Assembly: GCF_039595395.1 (NCBI RefSeq)
Contig: NZ_JBCNLP010000006.1
Span: 1,960,458 to 2,024,457, forward strand
Length of the DNA stretch: 64,000 nt
Source of the DNA: Novosphingobium sp.
Lineage (GTDB): Bacteria; Pseudomonadota; Alphaproteobacteria; Sphingomonadales; Sphingomonadaceae
Reading direction: 5' to 3'
Each line of letters begins with the position of its first letter. Position 1 is the stretch's first letter. This document shows, one piece after another, positions 52,721-61,062 of this stretch. Position numbers and translations under genes: made by a program. The notes below the pieces were generated by a model that did no database searches, was not told where the DNA came from, and saw only the letters and a list, made by a program, of their open reading frames with translations.

Positions 52721-53571
52721 TTAGTGCATTGTTGCTTCCGGCGCCATGGTCGACCGTAGGTGGAGCGCAGCGGAACCGGAGGGCGGCCATGGCGGCGTCG
52801 CTGTTTCCGGTGCCGGCGGTCGATAGCCGAGCGAGCTGTGCGGGCGGATGGTGTTATAGTGCCGCCGCCAGGCTTCGATCAGGATCTTCGCCTCGGCCAG
52901 CGTGTAGAAGATCTCCCCGTTCAACAGTTCATCGCGCATCGAGCCGTTGAAGGACTCACAATAGCCATTTTCCCATGGGCTGCCGGACGTGATGTAGAGC
53001 GTCTTCACACCGATCCTGGCCAGCCATTGCTGCACGGCCGCGGCGATAAATTCAGGACCATTGTCCGAACGTATATGTGCCGGCGGGCCGCGGGTGATGA
53101 ACAGATCGGCCAGCGCCGCCAGCACATCCTCGCTTCTGAGCCGTCTCGCGACCGGCAAGGCCAAGCACTCCCTGCTGGCCTCGTCGATGATCGATAGGAT
53201 GCGGAACTTGCGGCCTTCGTGGGTGCGGCCCTCGACGAAGTCGTAGGACCACACATGCCCCGGATACTCGGGTCGCAGCCGGATGCACGATCCGTCATTG
53301 AGCCAGAGACGGCCGCGTTTCGGCTGCTTCTGCGGCACTTTGAGCCCCTCGCGCCGCCAGATGCGCTCGACCCGCTTGCGGTTCACGTGCCAGCCGGCAT
53401 CGCGCAGCAAGGCCGTCACCCGGCGATAGCCATAACGACCATATTGCCGAGCCAGAGCGATGATGTCCTCTGTGAGAGCTGCTTCCTCGTCTGCCCCGCG
53501 GGGGCCTTGCGCTGTGTCGATCGATGCTGGCCGAGCACACGGCAGACCCGCCGCTCGGAGACAGTCATCAT
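52721..53571 (-). pseudogene. IS3-family OrfB, frameshifted (copy B)
   Basis: Same DDE integrase as copy A, but the homopolymer at 53500-53504 has five G instead of six, shifting the frame near codon 22. An internal start at 53419 would give 232 residues that keep all three catalytic acids. An OrfAB fusion cannot be made from this copy, so it is likely not self-transposing. Confidence 0.88.
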
Positions 53572-53612
53572 CCCTTGGATGTGGTCGATACAGCGACGTC
53601 GGCGCGCGGGGC

Positions 53613-53888
53613 TCAGTAGTTTCCCCGTGCAGCCTCCTGGAGGATCATCTTGTCTAGCGTTAGGTCCGACACCGCCTGCCGAAGCCGAGCATTCTCGCGC
53701 TCCAAGTCCTTCATCCGCCGCGCCTGATCCATCTTCAGGCCGCCATACTCCTTGCGCCAGCGATAATAGCTCTGTTCGGTGACGCCGATCCGTCGGCAGG
53801 CATCCGCCACCGTCCCACCCTGCGCCAGCACGATCTCCGCTTCACGCAGCTTGCCGATGATCTCCTCCGGCTTGTGCTTCCGAGCCAT
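53613..53888 (-). CDS. IS3-family transposase OrfA (copy B)
   Basis: 91 residues identical to OrfA of copy A, with the same AAGGAGG ribosome site and the same GGGGAAAC slip site before its stop. Confidence 0.93.
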   Translation of the reverse strand: MARKHKPEEIIGKLREAEIVLAQGGTVADACRRIGVTEQSYYRWRKEYGGLKMDQARRMKDLERENARLRQAVSDLTLDKMILQEAARGNY

Positions 53889-53948
53889 TCCATTCCTCCT
53901 TCGTGATCCAGACTATGATAGTCGATGGGCCACTCAGAAGGGGGCAGA

Positions 53949-54269
53949 TCAGTAGTGGCTTGTCGTGACATAATCCTGCTCGTGAGCACCAAGGTCATAT
54001 GGAGCACCAAACCGGATGTTCAATTGTTCGAAAATGTCCGGATCGTTTTCAGCGAGATGGCTAATCAGGGTCTGCAGGATGCGCTCGTGAGCAAGAACGC
54101 GCCGCTCGAGCGTCGTGACCTCGCGAGGTTTAGCATTGGCTCCGTGATCGCCAAGGTCGGACGGCACCGATTCTGTCGAGCCGGACGGGGCCTGATGGTG
54201 TTGAGCTTCTTCCGCTGCCGACGAAAGCGCAGAAAAGGATCCTCTTCCTTTGAAAGATTTATAAGTCAT
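53949..54269 (-). CDS. Hypothetical protein whose stop codon comes from IS copy B
   Basis: 106 residues from ATG 54269 (TTG 54299 also possible). Hydrophilic, with one helical stretch VTTLERRVLAHERILQTLISHLAENDPDIFEQL. The TGA is the first three bases of the IS end, so the true C-terminus may be lost. No family recognised; resembles small unknowns near sphingomonad stress genes. Confidence 0.55.
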   Translation of the reverse strand: MTYKSFKGRGSFSALSSAAEEAQHHQAPSGSTESVPSDLGDHGANAKPREVTTLERRVLAHERILQTLISHLAENDPDIFEQLNIRFGAPYDLGAHEQDYVTTSHY

Positions 54270-54817
54270 GGCTTTCACCGCTTGAGCGGGAGCAATCAAC
54301 TCTCAGTCGCCGTTCGCTCAAAATAAGGATAGCGATAGGAGCATACGTGGTAATCCGCCAATGGACATTCAAGCATGAAAGGCAAGTGCCGGAAATTTAT
54401 TTCCCCGAATTTTTAAAAACTCATATAATAATTCATATAAATCAATAATTATCTGATTTTGTGGTAATAATATGCGTCATTTGCGTCGTCTCGTAAAAAT
54501 GAAGGCGAGGGTACCGCCAGAATGCATTATTTTATCAGCGCTTCGTCTGCAACGATGGCCTTCGCGCGTTCCTCAATGAAAGGGCATGATAGGCTGAGGT
54601 GTCGCGAGATTCGGCGAATACAGACCATCTTCCCAGCATCTCAGCATCTCAGCATCTCAGAAAGACCGAAGATCGCGCTCTGCCTGGGCGATTGCATCGC
54701 CCAGATGAGAATATCTATATATTCTATAGTGATATTGATCAACGGGAACGCGGGTGATTCCATAGCGTACCATAAGGGCGGATGCGTCCGATTGATCGAG
54801 TTGAGTTAAGCTTTTCA
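54270..54817. other. AT-rich gap with an 8-bp tandem repeat
   Basis: Low GC from about 54350 to 54530, no convincing gene. Contains three copies of CAGCATCT (54634-54657). Confidence 0.5.
54634..54657. repeat. Tandem repeat (CAGCATCT)x3
   Basis: Three perfect 8-bp units plus a partial fourth. In non-coding DNA. Confidence 0.8.
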
Positions 54818-55189
54818 TTAGCCTTGCTCCGACTCATACAAGCGGGCCCTCATGGCAGCCAACTCCGCCCTTTGCAGGCGCAGCACGCGGGCGCGGTGAG
54901 CATAGGTGTTGTAACGGATTCCCACCCGCCCACTTGCAAAATCGTTGACCAACTTGCTCGCCGAAATGTTGACTTGAGCTTCCAGCTTGTCGATTTCGCT
55001 AGCGGAAGGCGTAAGCGATACTACTTTGGGCTTGCGACTGGAAAGATGGCCACCTTCATTTTCCCAACTGTCCTCCGCGCGGGATCGGCTGGCATCATCC
55101 AGGGCGACGACCGATGCCGGGCCGGCTGGCGGCGCAATTGGGACTGCCGCTTTGCGCGGGCTTGCAGCAGGATTAGGGAAAGGTGTCAT
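54818..55189 (-). CDS. Hypothetical 123-aa protein
   Basis: ATG 55189 with GGAG eight bases upstream. Pro/Ala-rich N-terminal half (PNPAASPRKAAVPIAPPAGP) and a helical, basic C-terminal half (SEIDKLEAQVNISASKLVND ... RVLRLQRAELAAMRARLYES) that could form a coiled coil. No family recognised. Lies divergently from the DUF4142 gene across an AT-rich gap. Confidence 0.6.
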   Translation of the reverse strand: MTPFPNPAASPRKAAVPIAPPAGPASVVALDDASRSRAEDSWENEGGHLSSRKPKVVSLTPSASEIDKLEAQVNISASKLVNDFASGRVGIRYNTYAHRARVLRLQRAELAAMRARLYESEQG

Positions 55190-55550
55190 TTCGCGTCTCC
55201 ATTCAGGAGCGGGAGCGCGGACCGTCTCTCAGTCGTATATTTGCCCGGACATCAATTTACGATAGAAATAAAATAAGATCTTAATTCTCAAATTCAACGA
55301 CTGAAAAATAAAATTTTATCCATACTCTAGTGATTTTATTTTCTTTATGGAAAGTCAATATTTAATAGAATCAACATTCTCACAAATTAATTAAAATATT
55401 TGGACAGCAAGGCAACGTTTTTCCTTGTCGCTTGTTGCTTCATTGCTCCAAGCGATGCTGCCCATCCCGGACGGTGCGTTTCCAGCCAAGAGCAGATGCG
55501 ATCTTTCTCATCAAAGCGCGGTGTGAGTTCGCCTTTGCGAGGAAACCAAT
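55190..55550. other. AT-rich promoter region upstream of the DUF4142 gene
   Basis: Very AT-rich from 55265 to 55400, then GC-rich leader. No gene seen. Promoters for both flanking genes must be here; I could not place a clear -35/-10 or EcfG-type (GGAAC..GTT) site. Confidence 0.5.
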
Positions 55551-56135
55551 ATGAAATATGCAATCTTCTCGGTCCTGCTCGGGACGGCCGTGCTTGGGAT
55601 GCCTTTGGTTGCATCGGCCCAGGTCGCGCAGCCGATGACAGCGAACGACAAGTCCAGCATGGATGTCGGAGTCGCACCAATTCATGGTCTCGATGGGCCA
55701 GCCTTCTTGGCTGCCGCATCGGATGCCAATCAGTATCAGATGGCGGCAAGCCGGCTCAGTCTCGAGCGTTCACAGCGCAGTGATGTCAAGGATTATGCCC
55801 GGGACATCATGCCGAAATCGCAGACATCCGAGCAGATGCTCATGGCTTCGCTCAACAACCTTCAGCGCAAGTTCGCCGAGCCTGGGGTACGACTCTCAGC
55901 CGAACGGGCCTCGATGCTCAAGATATTGCGCGACGCGCCCAGCGGATCCTTCGACAACCTCTATCTCACTCAGTCGGTGAAGGTGCAGCAGGGGAATTGG
56001 GCAACCTACAAAGGTTATGCCGAGGATGGCTCCGACCCGTCTCTCAAGCAGGTGGCCAGCAATGGCGCACCCCTTATTGCGCAGCAAATCCAGCAGGCGC
56101 AGGCGCTTCTGCCTTCGGCGCTTTCAGGCAACTAA
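55551..56135 (+). CDS. DUF4142 exported ferritin-like protein
   Basis: 194 residues from ATG 55551 (GAGGAAA upstream). Signal peptide MKYAIFSVLLGTAVLGMPLVASAQ. The mature part is helical: DGPAFLAAASDANQYQMAASRLSLERSQRSDVKDYARDIM is the start of the DUF4142 four-helix bundle (usually with AxxHxxxxxxL), then DNLYLTQSVKVQQGNWATYKGYAEDG and the last helix LIAQQIQQAQALL. Periplasmic, of unknown function, common in stress regulons. A clear terminator follows, then a related helical-bundle gene. Confidence 0.88.
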   Translation: MKYAIFSVLLGTAVLGMPLVASAQVAQPMTANDKSSMDVGVAPIHGLDGPAFLAAASDANQYQMAASRLSLERSQRSDVKDYARDIMPKSQTSEQMLMASLNNLQRKFAEPGVRLSAERASMLKILRDAPSGSFDNLYLTQSVKVQQGNWATYKGYAEDGSDPSLKQVASNGAPLIAQQIQQAQALLPSALSGN

Positions 56136-56146
56136 GCACGCAAAAT

Positions 56147-56174
56147 CGGGCAGATTCGTATCTGCCCGGTTTTT
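56147..56174 (+). terminator. Rho-independent terminator after the DUF4142 gene
   Basis: CGGGCAGA (56147-56154), 6-nt loop, TCTGCCCG (56161-56168), then GTTTTT. Classical form, 12 bp past the stop. Confidence 0.92.
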
Positions 56175-56200
56175 CCGACCTAGCATCGAGGATAAGACGA

Positions 56201-56683
56201 ATGTCCCACGACCGTGATATTCGCGTGCTGAACGGGCTAACCGTAGCGACCCTTGATAGCATGAAGGGGTTCGAAGACGCGGCAGAGAATGTTAAGGGCA
56301 TTGCATATGCCACAATGTTCACCGATTTCGCGGAGGATCGCGGGCGGGTTGCCGCTATCCTTCAAGCCAAAGTCCGTGAACTCCACGGGGAATCTGGGAA
56401 AAGCGCCAGCGTGCTGGCGGCGGCCCATCGCAACATCATCAACACCGAGCGGCCGTTTGCCGGTAAGAATGACAACGTGATTATTGCTGAAGTCGAGCGC
56501 GGCGAAAATTACATTACCGCCAGGTTCGAGGAGGCGCTGATGGACAAAGCACTTCAGCTGACGACCATTACGGCGATTGAGAAGGGTTTTGCTTTTGTGA
56601 AGGCTGATCAGGATCAGGCAAGTGCGCTTAAGCGTAGCAAGCGCTCGCCGTTTCGTAGAGAACGACATACCCATCGTATCTAG
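56201..56683 (+). CDS. PA2169-family (DUF2383) four-helix-bundle protein
   Basis: 160 residues from ATG 56201. DIRVLNGLTVATLDSMKGFEDAAENV is the DUF2383 start; YATMFTDFAEDRGRVAAILQAKVRELHGE and ALMDKALQLTTITAIEKGFAFVK complete the bundle. Cytosolic, in the ferritin-like group, with a basic tail (KRSKRSPFRRERHTHRI). Lies after the DUF4142 gene but separated by a terminator, so it needs its own promoter. Often part of general stress responses. Confidence 0.88.
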   Translation: MSHDRDIRVLNGLTVATLDSMKGFEDAAENVKGIAYATMFTDFAEDRGRVAAILQAKVRELHGESGKSASVLAAAHRNIINTERPFAGKNDNVIIAEVERGENYITARFEEALMDKALQLTTITAIEKGFAFVKADQDQASALKRSKRSPFRRERHTHRI

Positions 56684-56898
56684 CATGGGCGATACCAGTT
56701 CAATTCAGGCCAGCCCCAATAACCTGAACTGGTGGTCGTGATTATGGCATGCGAATTGAGATTCGAATGGCCGCCCTCTCGGCGGGGTTGGCTGTCCCCA
56801 CAGTATAGACGAAAACGGCACCATCGCGCTGAACGGGCATGATATAGTCTAGGGAACTCACTGTTCCGCAGGAGGGGGGCGGACTGGACCGCCATGGT

Positions 56899-57087
56899 CT
56901 AAGTAAAGTCATCGACCCCAATCAACACGACGCCTTCAGTTGGCTCGCGGCTCCAGACATCTTTCTTGAGCCGCATCCAGATATCGAAAAGGAACGCATC
57001 GTAGATATCCTGCATGGGCATTTCGAGGCCATCGATCTCGATCGCCTTGCCGATGGCTTCCCTGCCGATTCGGAATCGCCGGGTTAC
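56899..57087 (-). pseudogene. Gene fragment of unknown family
   Basis: A coding-like frame (VTRRFRIGREAIGKAIEIDG, then AFLFDIWMRLKKDVWSREPT and EGVVLIGVDDFT) without a start. It continues open from the stop of the TonB receptor. It may be the tail of a lost gene. Confidence 0.3.
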
Positions 57088-57129
57088 CCCACTCGATGAA
57101 GCCTCGACGCTGGTTGCTCGAGAGATGGA

Positions 57130-57160
57130 TTGGTGTCGCCCACCACCTGGGTGACACCAA
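57130..57160 (-). terminator. Hairpin terminator of the C-glycoside-type operon
   Basis: TTGGTGTCGCCCA (57130-57142) and TGGGTGACACCAA (57148-57160) form a 13-bp stem with one mismatch or G-U and a 5-nt loop, 18 bp past the receptor stop on the reverse strand. No T run. Confidence 0.65.
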
Positions 57161-57177
57161 CACTCATCACTTTTATC

Positions 57178-59418
57178 TTAGAATTTCACGCTACCCGTGA
57201 CGCCGTAAGTTCGTGGCGGCTGAAATTCGTAAGTGTTGTAATTGGAATTGTAGTTACGCTGAGCGTTGGCGAATACGATCTTATTCGTAAGATTGCGCAC
57301 ATAAGCCTCGATCTGCCAACCGCCCTGATCCGGTTCAAAGCGCAGGGATGCGCCGCCGGTCATATAGGAAGCTGATCGCGTGTCCGCATTGTTCAGCACA
57401 TCGTAATAGAAGGCCGAGGAATATTTCCCTTCAACCCGCGCCGTAACAGTGCCGAACCCGATCTTCTGAGCCTTTTCCAGACCGGTCGAAAAAGACAGGC
57501 TGGGCGCGTTAGGCAGCCGATGCCCGGAGATATTGAAGGTGACAGGCGGCGTCTCGCCATCTGCAACGAAGATGTTCTGTCCGAGCTTGGTGTGCAAAGC
57601 CGCGCCATTGAAATCGAAGCGGAAACCATCGCCGATCAAGGCGATCAACTGTGCTTCTCCACCAAAAATCTTCGCGCTGCCGACGTTGAACACACCCGAT
57701 CCGCTGGAGAGCGCCCCGGTCATTTGCGAGGCCTGATAACCGCGATAGTCGGAATAGAAGGCCGACAGATTGATCTGCAGACGGCTGCCCAGGAACCGGT
57801 TCTTGCTGCCGATTTCGAAGGTGGTGACCTTTTCCGCCCCGTAATTAACCGGCGGCGCGCTGCCATTCGAGTTGAAGCCGCCTGGCTTGTAGCCCGTATC
57901 GACCTTGGCATAGAGCAGGTTGCTGTTGGTCGGATTGTAATCGATGCCGCCGTGGAAGGTTGCCTGGCCCGTGCTCAGCTGGCCATTGCCGGGCGTGACC
58001 ATCACCGGCGCCGGAATGAAGGGGCTGACGAGCGCCGCAAGATTGAGCGCAGCGCCGCCGGTGCGGATCTTCTTGTCCCAGGTGTAACGCGCGCCGACGC
58101 TCAGCTTGACCTTATCGCCAAGGCGATAGACCCCCTGCCCGAACACCGCATCCGACTTGGTGAGCACATTGTAGTTGAAGTGGATCGCATATTGCCCCGC
58201 CTGCCCCAGAGCCGCCAGCGGAGCGCCGGGCGCGAAAAGCCCCGTCATCGCAACATTGTAAATGCCGGAGTCGAGATTGTTGACCTCCTGGAAATGGAAC
58301 CAGCCTGCCTGAACGAAGAGCCGCGAGCCCGAGTCATTGGCAAAACGCACCTCATGGTTCCAGGTGGTGGGATGCTCGCTCTGAAGGAATTGGCGGACGG
58401 CCGGATAGCCCGTACTCGTCGGATCATTGTAGCCAGCCATGGTCGCGTCGAGCGCATGGGTCCATATCTGTCTGTCCCAGCCGCCCGAGTAGATCATGCT
58501 GACATTGCCGGGAAGTCCGGCGTAGCTCGCCTCCCAGCGCACGCGATCGCCCTGCACATTGTTTCTGGTCGGCGCGACATTCGTGAAGGTGGAAGCGTTG
58601 GTGATGGTGGGCACCGTCCTGATCGGCAGGTTCATCGACACATCGCCCACGCCGACGACGGAGTCATGCTGGTAAGACGCCCAGAGCTTGAGATTGTCCA
58701 CCGGCTGCCAGGCGAACTGGACGCGCCCGGAGGCGACATTCTGATCGTCACCCCTTTCAGGCTGCCCGGTGTAGAGCCCTGTCACGGTGCGATAGCCATT
58801 GTGATAGGTGTAGATGCCCGAAGCCCGGACCTGGAACGTGTCCGTCAGCGCCAGATTGACACCCAGCTCGCTGTTGAAGGCGCCATAATTGCCCACGCCC
58901 ATCCGGGCATAGCCGCCATCCTTATCAGTCGGGCGGTTGGTGATGAGCGAGATCAGGCCACCGGTCGAGTTGCGCCCCTGAAGCGTGCCTTGCGGGCCCT
59001 TGAGCACCTCGACACGCGCCAGATCATACATCGACGTCTGCATGCTGAAGGATCGGTTGGTGTAGAAGCCATCGCGCGCGATCGGCACGGAAGGATCACC
59101 AATCTCCGTGGTGTCGGTCGAGGCTATGCCGCGCACAGCGACATAACCCGCGCCATTGCTGGGCGTCACGCTGACGCTGGGATCGACCGTCGCCAGCGTC
59201 ATGATGTTGGTCACGCCCTTCGACACCAGATCGGCGCCGGAATAGACCGTCAGTGCCACCGAGGTTTTCTGGGCGGCGCTGGCGGTGCGATTGGCCGTCA
59301 CCACGATTTCCTGCAAGCCAGCCTTATTGTCGGCTGCCGTGTCCTGAGCCGAAGCAACAGCGGGTGAAAGCAGGGCCGAAGAGCCCAGCAACGCCGCCAA
59401 AATCAGTTTATTTTTCAT
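57178..59418 (-). CDS. TonB-dependent receptor of the C-glycoside-type operon
   Basis: 746 residues from ATG 59418, AGGGAGG upstream. Signal peptide MKNKLILAALLGSSALLSPAVASAQ, TonB-box-like LQEIVVTANRT, plug with SVSVTPSNGAGYVAVRGIAS and VEVLKGPQGTLQGRNSTGGLI (the GPQGTLxGRNxTGG signature of sphingomonad receptors for aromatic and glycosidic compounds). Barrel ends GVTGSVKF. The last gene of the operon, 27 bp after the MFS gene. It likely brings a bulky natural product through the outer membrane. Confidence 0.92.
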   Translation of the reverse strand: MKNKLILAALLGSSALLSPAVASAQDTAADNKAGLQEIVVTANRTASAAQKTSVALTVYSGADLVSKGVTNIMTLATVDPSVSVTPSNGAGYVAVRGIASTDTTEIGDPSVPIARDGFYTNRSFSMQTSMYDLARVEVLKGPQGTLQGRNSTGGLISLITNRPTDKDGGYARMGVGNYGAFNSELGVNLALTDTFQVRASGIYTYHNGYRTVTGLYTGQPERGDDQNVASGRVQFAWQPVDNLKLWASYQHDSVVGVGDVSMNLPIRTVPTITNASTFTNVAPTRNNVQGDRVRWEASYAGLPGNVSMIYSGGWDRQIWTHALDATMAGYNDPTSTGYPAVRQFLQSEHPTTWNHEVRFANDSGSRLFVQAGWFHFQEVNNLDSGIYNVAMTGLFAPGAPLAALGQAGQYAIHFNYNVLTKSDAVFGQGVYRLGDKVKLSVGARYTWDKKIRTGGAALNLAALVSPFIPAPVMVTPGNGQLSTGQATFHGGIDYNPTNSNLLYAKVDTGYKPGGFNSNGSAPPVNYGAEKVTTFEIGSKNRFLGSRLQINLSAFYSDYRGYQASQMTGALSSGSGVFNVGSAKIFGGEAQLIALIGDGFRFDFNGAALHTKLGQNIFVADGETPPVTFNISGHRLPNAPSLSFSTGLEKAQKIGFGTVTARVEGKYSSAFYYDVLNNADTRSASYMTGGASLRFEPDQGGWQIEAYVRNLTNKIVFANAQRNYNSNYNTYEFQPPRTYGVTGSVKF

Positions 59419-59444
59419 GTTATTACCCTCCCTTAGTTTATTGG

Positions 59445-60641
59445 TCATGCGATCGATGCCCTTTTCATCGGTATGTTGGCCCGCACGGCCGCTGTTACGG
59501 CTCCGAGCAAAGCGATGAGGCCCAGCAGGCTAAAAGCATTCTGAATGTTGCCCGTGGCAGCAGTGCCCACCGAAACGAAGAGGGGGCTGGTGAACTGTCC
59601 AAGGAAGAAGCAGGCGCTCCACACCCCCATGCCACGGCCCCGGTGCTCAGCGGGCAGGCCCTGCATCGCCCAGAGGACCAGCGCCGGGATCAGGATGCCG
59701 GCACCCAGCTGCTGCACGCAGGCAAAGATGGTCATGGTGCTCTCGGTATGGGCGATGCCGATCCCGGCCATGCCAATGCCCAGCAGCACCAGAAAAATCG
59801 CGATCTGCCACATGGGCGACAGCCGCGCCGAAAGGGGTTGGAAGGCGATGCCGCCAATAAACACCCCGATGTTCGCCAGACCGATCAGCATTCCGACACG
59901 GTCAGGCGCGGTGACGCCAATCGCGGAAAAGGCCAGCCCCACCTGAACGATGTAGACATAGTAGAGGCTGGCCGAGAACAGGGTGACACCGCCCGTGATC
60001 ACGACCGAGCGCAGGGGAAAGGGCGAGGCTTTGGCGATGGTTTCCCTCACCAGCGAAGGCTCGAAGATGAAGGCCAGCATCGCCAGGAAGATCGGAACGG
60101 CCACGCCATAGATCAGGAAGGAGAGATGCCAGTCCTGCGCCGCCAGATGGCCCGAGAACATCAGCAGCGACACCCCGAATACCGGCCCCGCCGCAGCCTG
60201 CAGCATCAGCCAGGTCCGGCGCTTGTCATGCGGGTAGTAATCGCCGATCAGCGTGTTGGTGACGGTCAGGATGGCAGCCTCGCACAACCCCAGCGCAAGG
60301 CGGGAGGCGAAGATGAGCGGCAGGCTTTCAAGCCAGTAGGGCGCCATGCCGACAAGCCCGTAAAACAGGGTGGCGATCAGCAGCAGCGGGCGGCGCCCGT
60401 AGCGGTCAGCCAGCCACCCCATCAAAGGCGAGAACAGGGCAATCATCAGCCCAGGCGCCGTCACGGCCAGAGGCACAAGGGTGGTCGCCCCCGGCACGCT
60501 GGCGAAATGCTCCACCATTCGTGGCACCACTGGCGACAGGCAGACAATGGCGAGGATCGGCAGAAAGCCTGCCAGCACCACCACGATGCCTTGCCCTGCC
60601 CCGGCAGATCTGGGCGGTTGAGCTGTGCCTTTCATCTCCAT
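59445..60641 (-). CDS. MFS transporter of the C-glycoside-type operon
   Basis: 398 residues from ATG 60641, or 396 from ATG 60635, which spaces better to GGGGAG. Twelve hydrophobic segments; loop 2-3 is MGWLADRYGRRPLLL, the MFS GxLaDrxGrR motif. Resembles MFS uptake carriers for aromatic or sugar acids. It lies 16 bp after the small beta-subunit-like gene and before the TBDR, so it most likely takes the substrate across the inner membrane. Confidence 0.9.
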   Translation of the reverse strand: MEMKGTAQPPRSAGAGQGIVVVLAGFLPILAIVCLSPVVPRMVEHFASVPGATTLVPLAVTAPGLMIALFSPLMGWLADRYGRRPLLLIATLFYGLVGMAPYWLESLPLIFASRLALGLCEAAILTVTNTLIGDYYPHDKRRTWLMLQAAAGPVFGVSLLMFSGHLAAQDWHLSFLIYGVAVPIFLAMLAFIFEPSLVRETIAKASPFPLRSVVITGGVTLFSASLYYVYIVQVGLAFSAIGVTAPDRVGMLIGLANIGVFIGGIAFQPLSARLSPMWQIAIFLVLLGIGMAGIGIAHTESTMTIFACVQQLGAGILIPALVLWAMQGLPAEHRGRGMGVWSACFFLGQFTSPLFVSVGTAATGNIQNAFSLLGLIALLGAVTAAVRANIPMKRASIA

Positions 60642-60657
60642 GCTCCCCGTTTTTTGA

Positions 60658-61062
60658 TTATTGGACGATGATCGTCGCGTGCCGCTGGTCCGGAACCGAG
60701 ATGGGCTGGAAGCGCGGCGGGAAATAGGGGTGGCGCAGGTGCAGCAGACTGGCAACCTCATGAATCCCCGGCGCCAGCCCCCCTGCCAGCGGCACGAGGA
60801 CCGTCAGGCATTGCCCGACCTTCCAGCGGACCTGTGTGGTTTCGGCCATCTCGGCATGGGAATATTCGACCCCCTCGAGCAGGACGCGATTGCCGGCGGC
60901 GGGGAACGTCTGGCCATCGACAGTGATGTCGATGCCTTCCACCAGTGACAGGCGCAGGCTACGGTAATTGGGTTGCCGCAGCATCACCTGAAAGCCGGTC
61001 CGGGCATCTGCCGGCCCGGTGTTGGCAAAGCCGCTGCTCTGGATTGTCTTGCGCTCAGGCAT
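60658..61062 (-). CDS. C-glycoside deglycosidase beta-subunit-like protein (DUF6379)
   Basis: 134 residues from ATG 61062; AAGGAA sits seven bases upstream inside the preceding gene, which it overlaps by 8 bp. Beta-rich, with VMLRQPNYRSLRLSLVEGIDITVDGQTFP, LEGVEYSHAEMAE and VRWKVGQCLTVLVPLAGGLAPGIHEV, as in DUF6379, the family of DgpB/CarB-type subunits. In C-glycoside deglycosidases this jelly-roll subunit pairs with a xylose-isomerase-like alpha subunit, encoded here by the overlapping gene upstream. Cytosolic. Family call is from memory of the motif; gene pairing supports it. Confidence 0.75.
   Translation of the reverse strand: MPERKTIQSSGFANTGPADARTGFQVMLRQPNYRSLRLSLVEGIDITVDGQTFPAAGNRVLLEGVEYSHAEMAETTQVRWKVGQCLTVLVPLAGGLAPGIHEVASLLHLRHPYFPPRFQPISVPDQRHATIIVQ

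Larger units (their letters stand above)
52687..53951 (-). mobile_element. IS3-family element (IS407-like), copy B, 1265 bp
   Basis: Near-identical to copy A (35451-36716) but inverted and one base shorter. Ends are TGATCGGCCCCC at 52687 and the complement of TGATCTGCCCCC at 53951. Flanks GAAG and GTAG are not a target duplication. Together the copies bracket 16 kb. Confidence 0.93.

Noticed and set aside
35451..53951. Classical composite transposon with target duplications
   Set aside because: No duplication at the outer flanks (GATT and GTAG) or beside either copy, so transposition of the whole unit is not shown.
52687..53951. Inversion between the two IS copies as sole cause of the truncated genes
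   Set aside because: The outer and inner flanks, read as swapped, do not restore mug or the SDR nor give matching 3-4 bp duplications.
54522..54809. 95-codon forward ORF
   Set aside because: Includes the tandem repeat, has no ribosome site, and shows no coding pattern.
59253..60671. 472-codon frame opposite the MFS gene
   Set aside because: Low-complexity charged translation opposite a clear 12-helix transporter.
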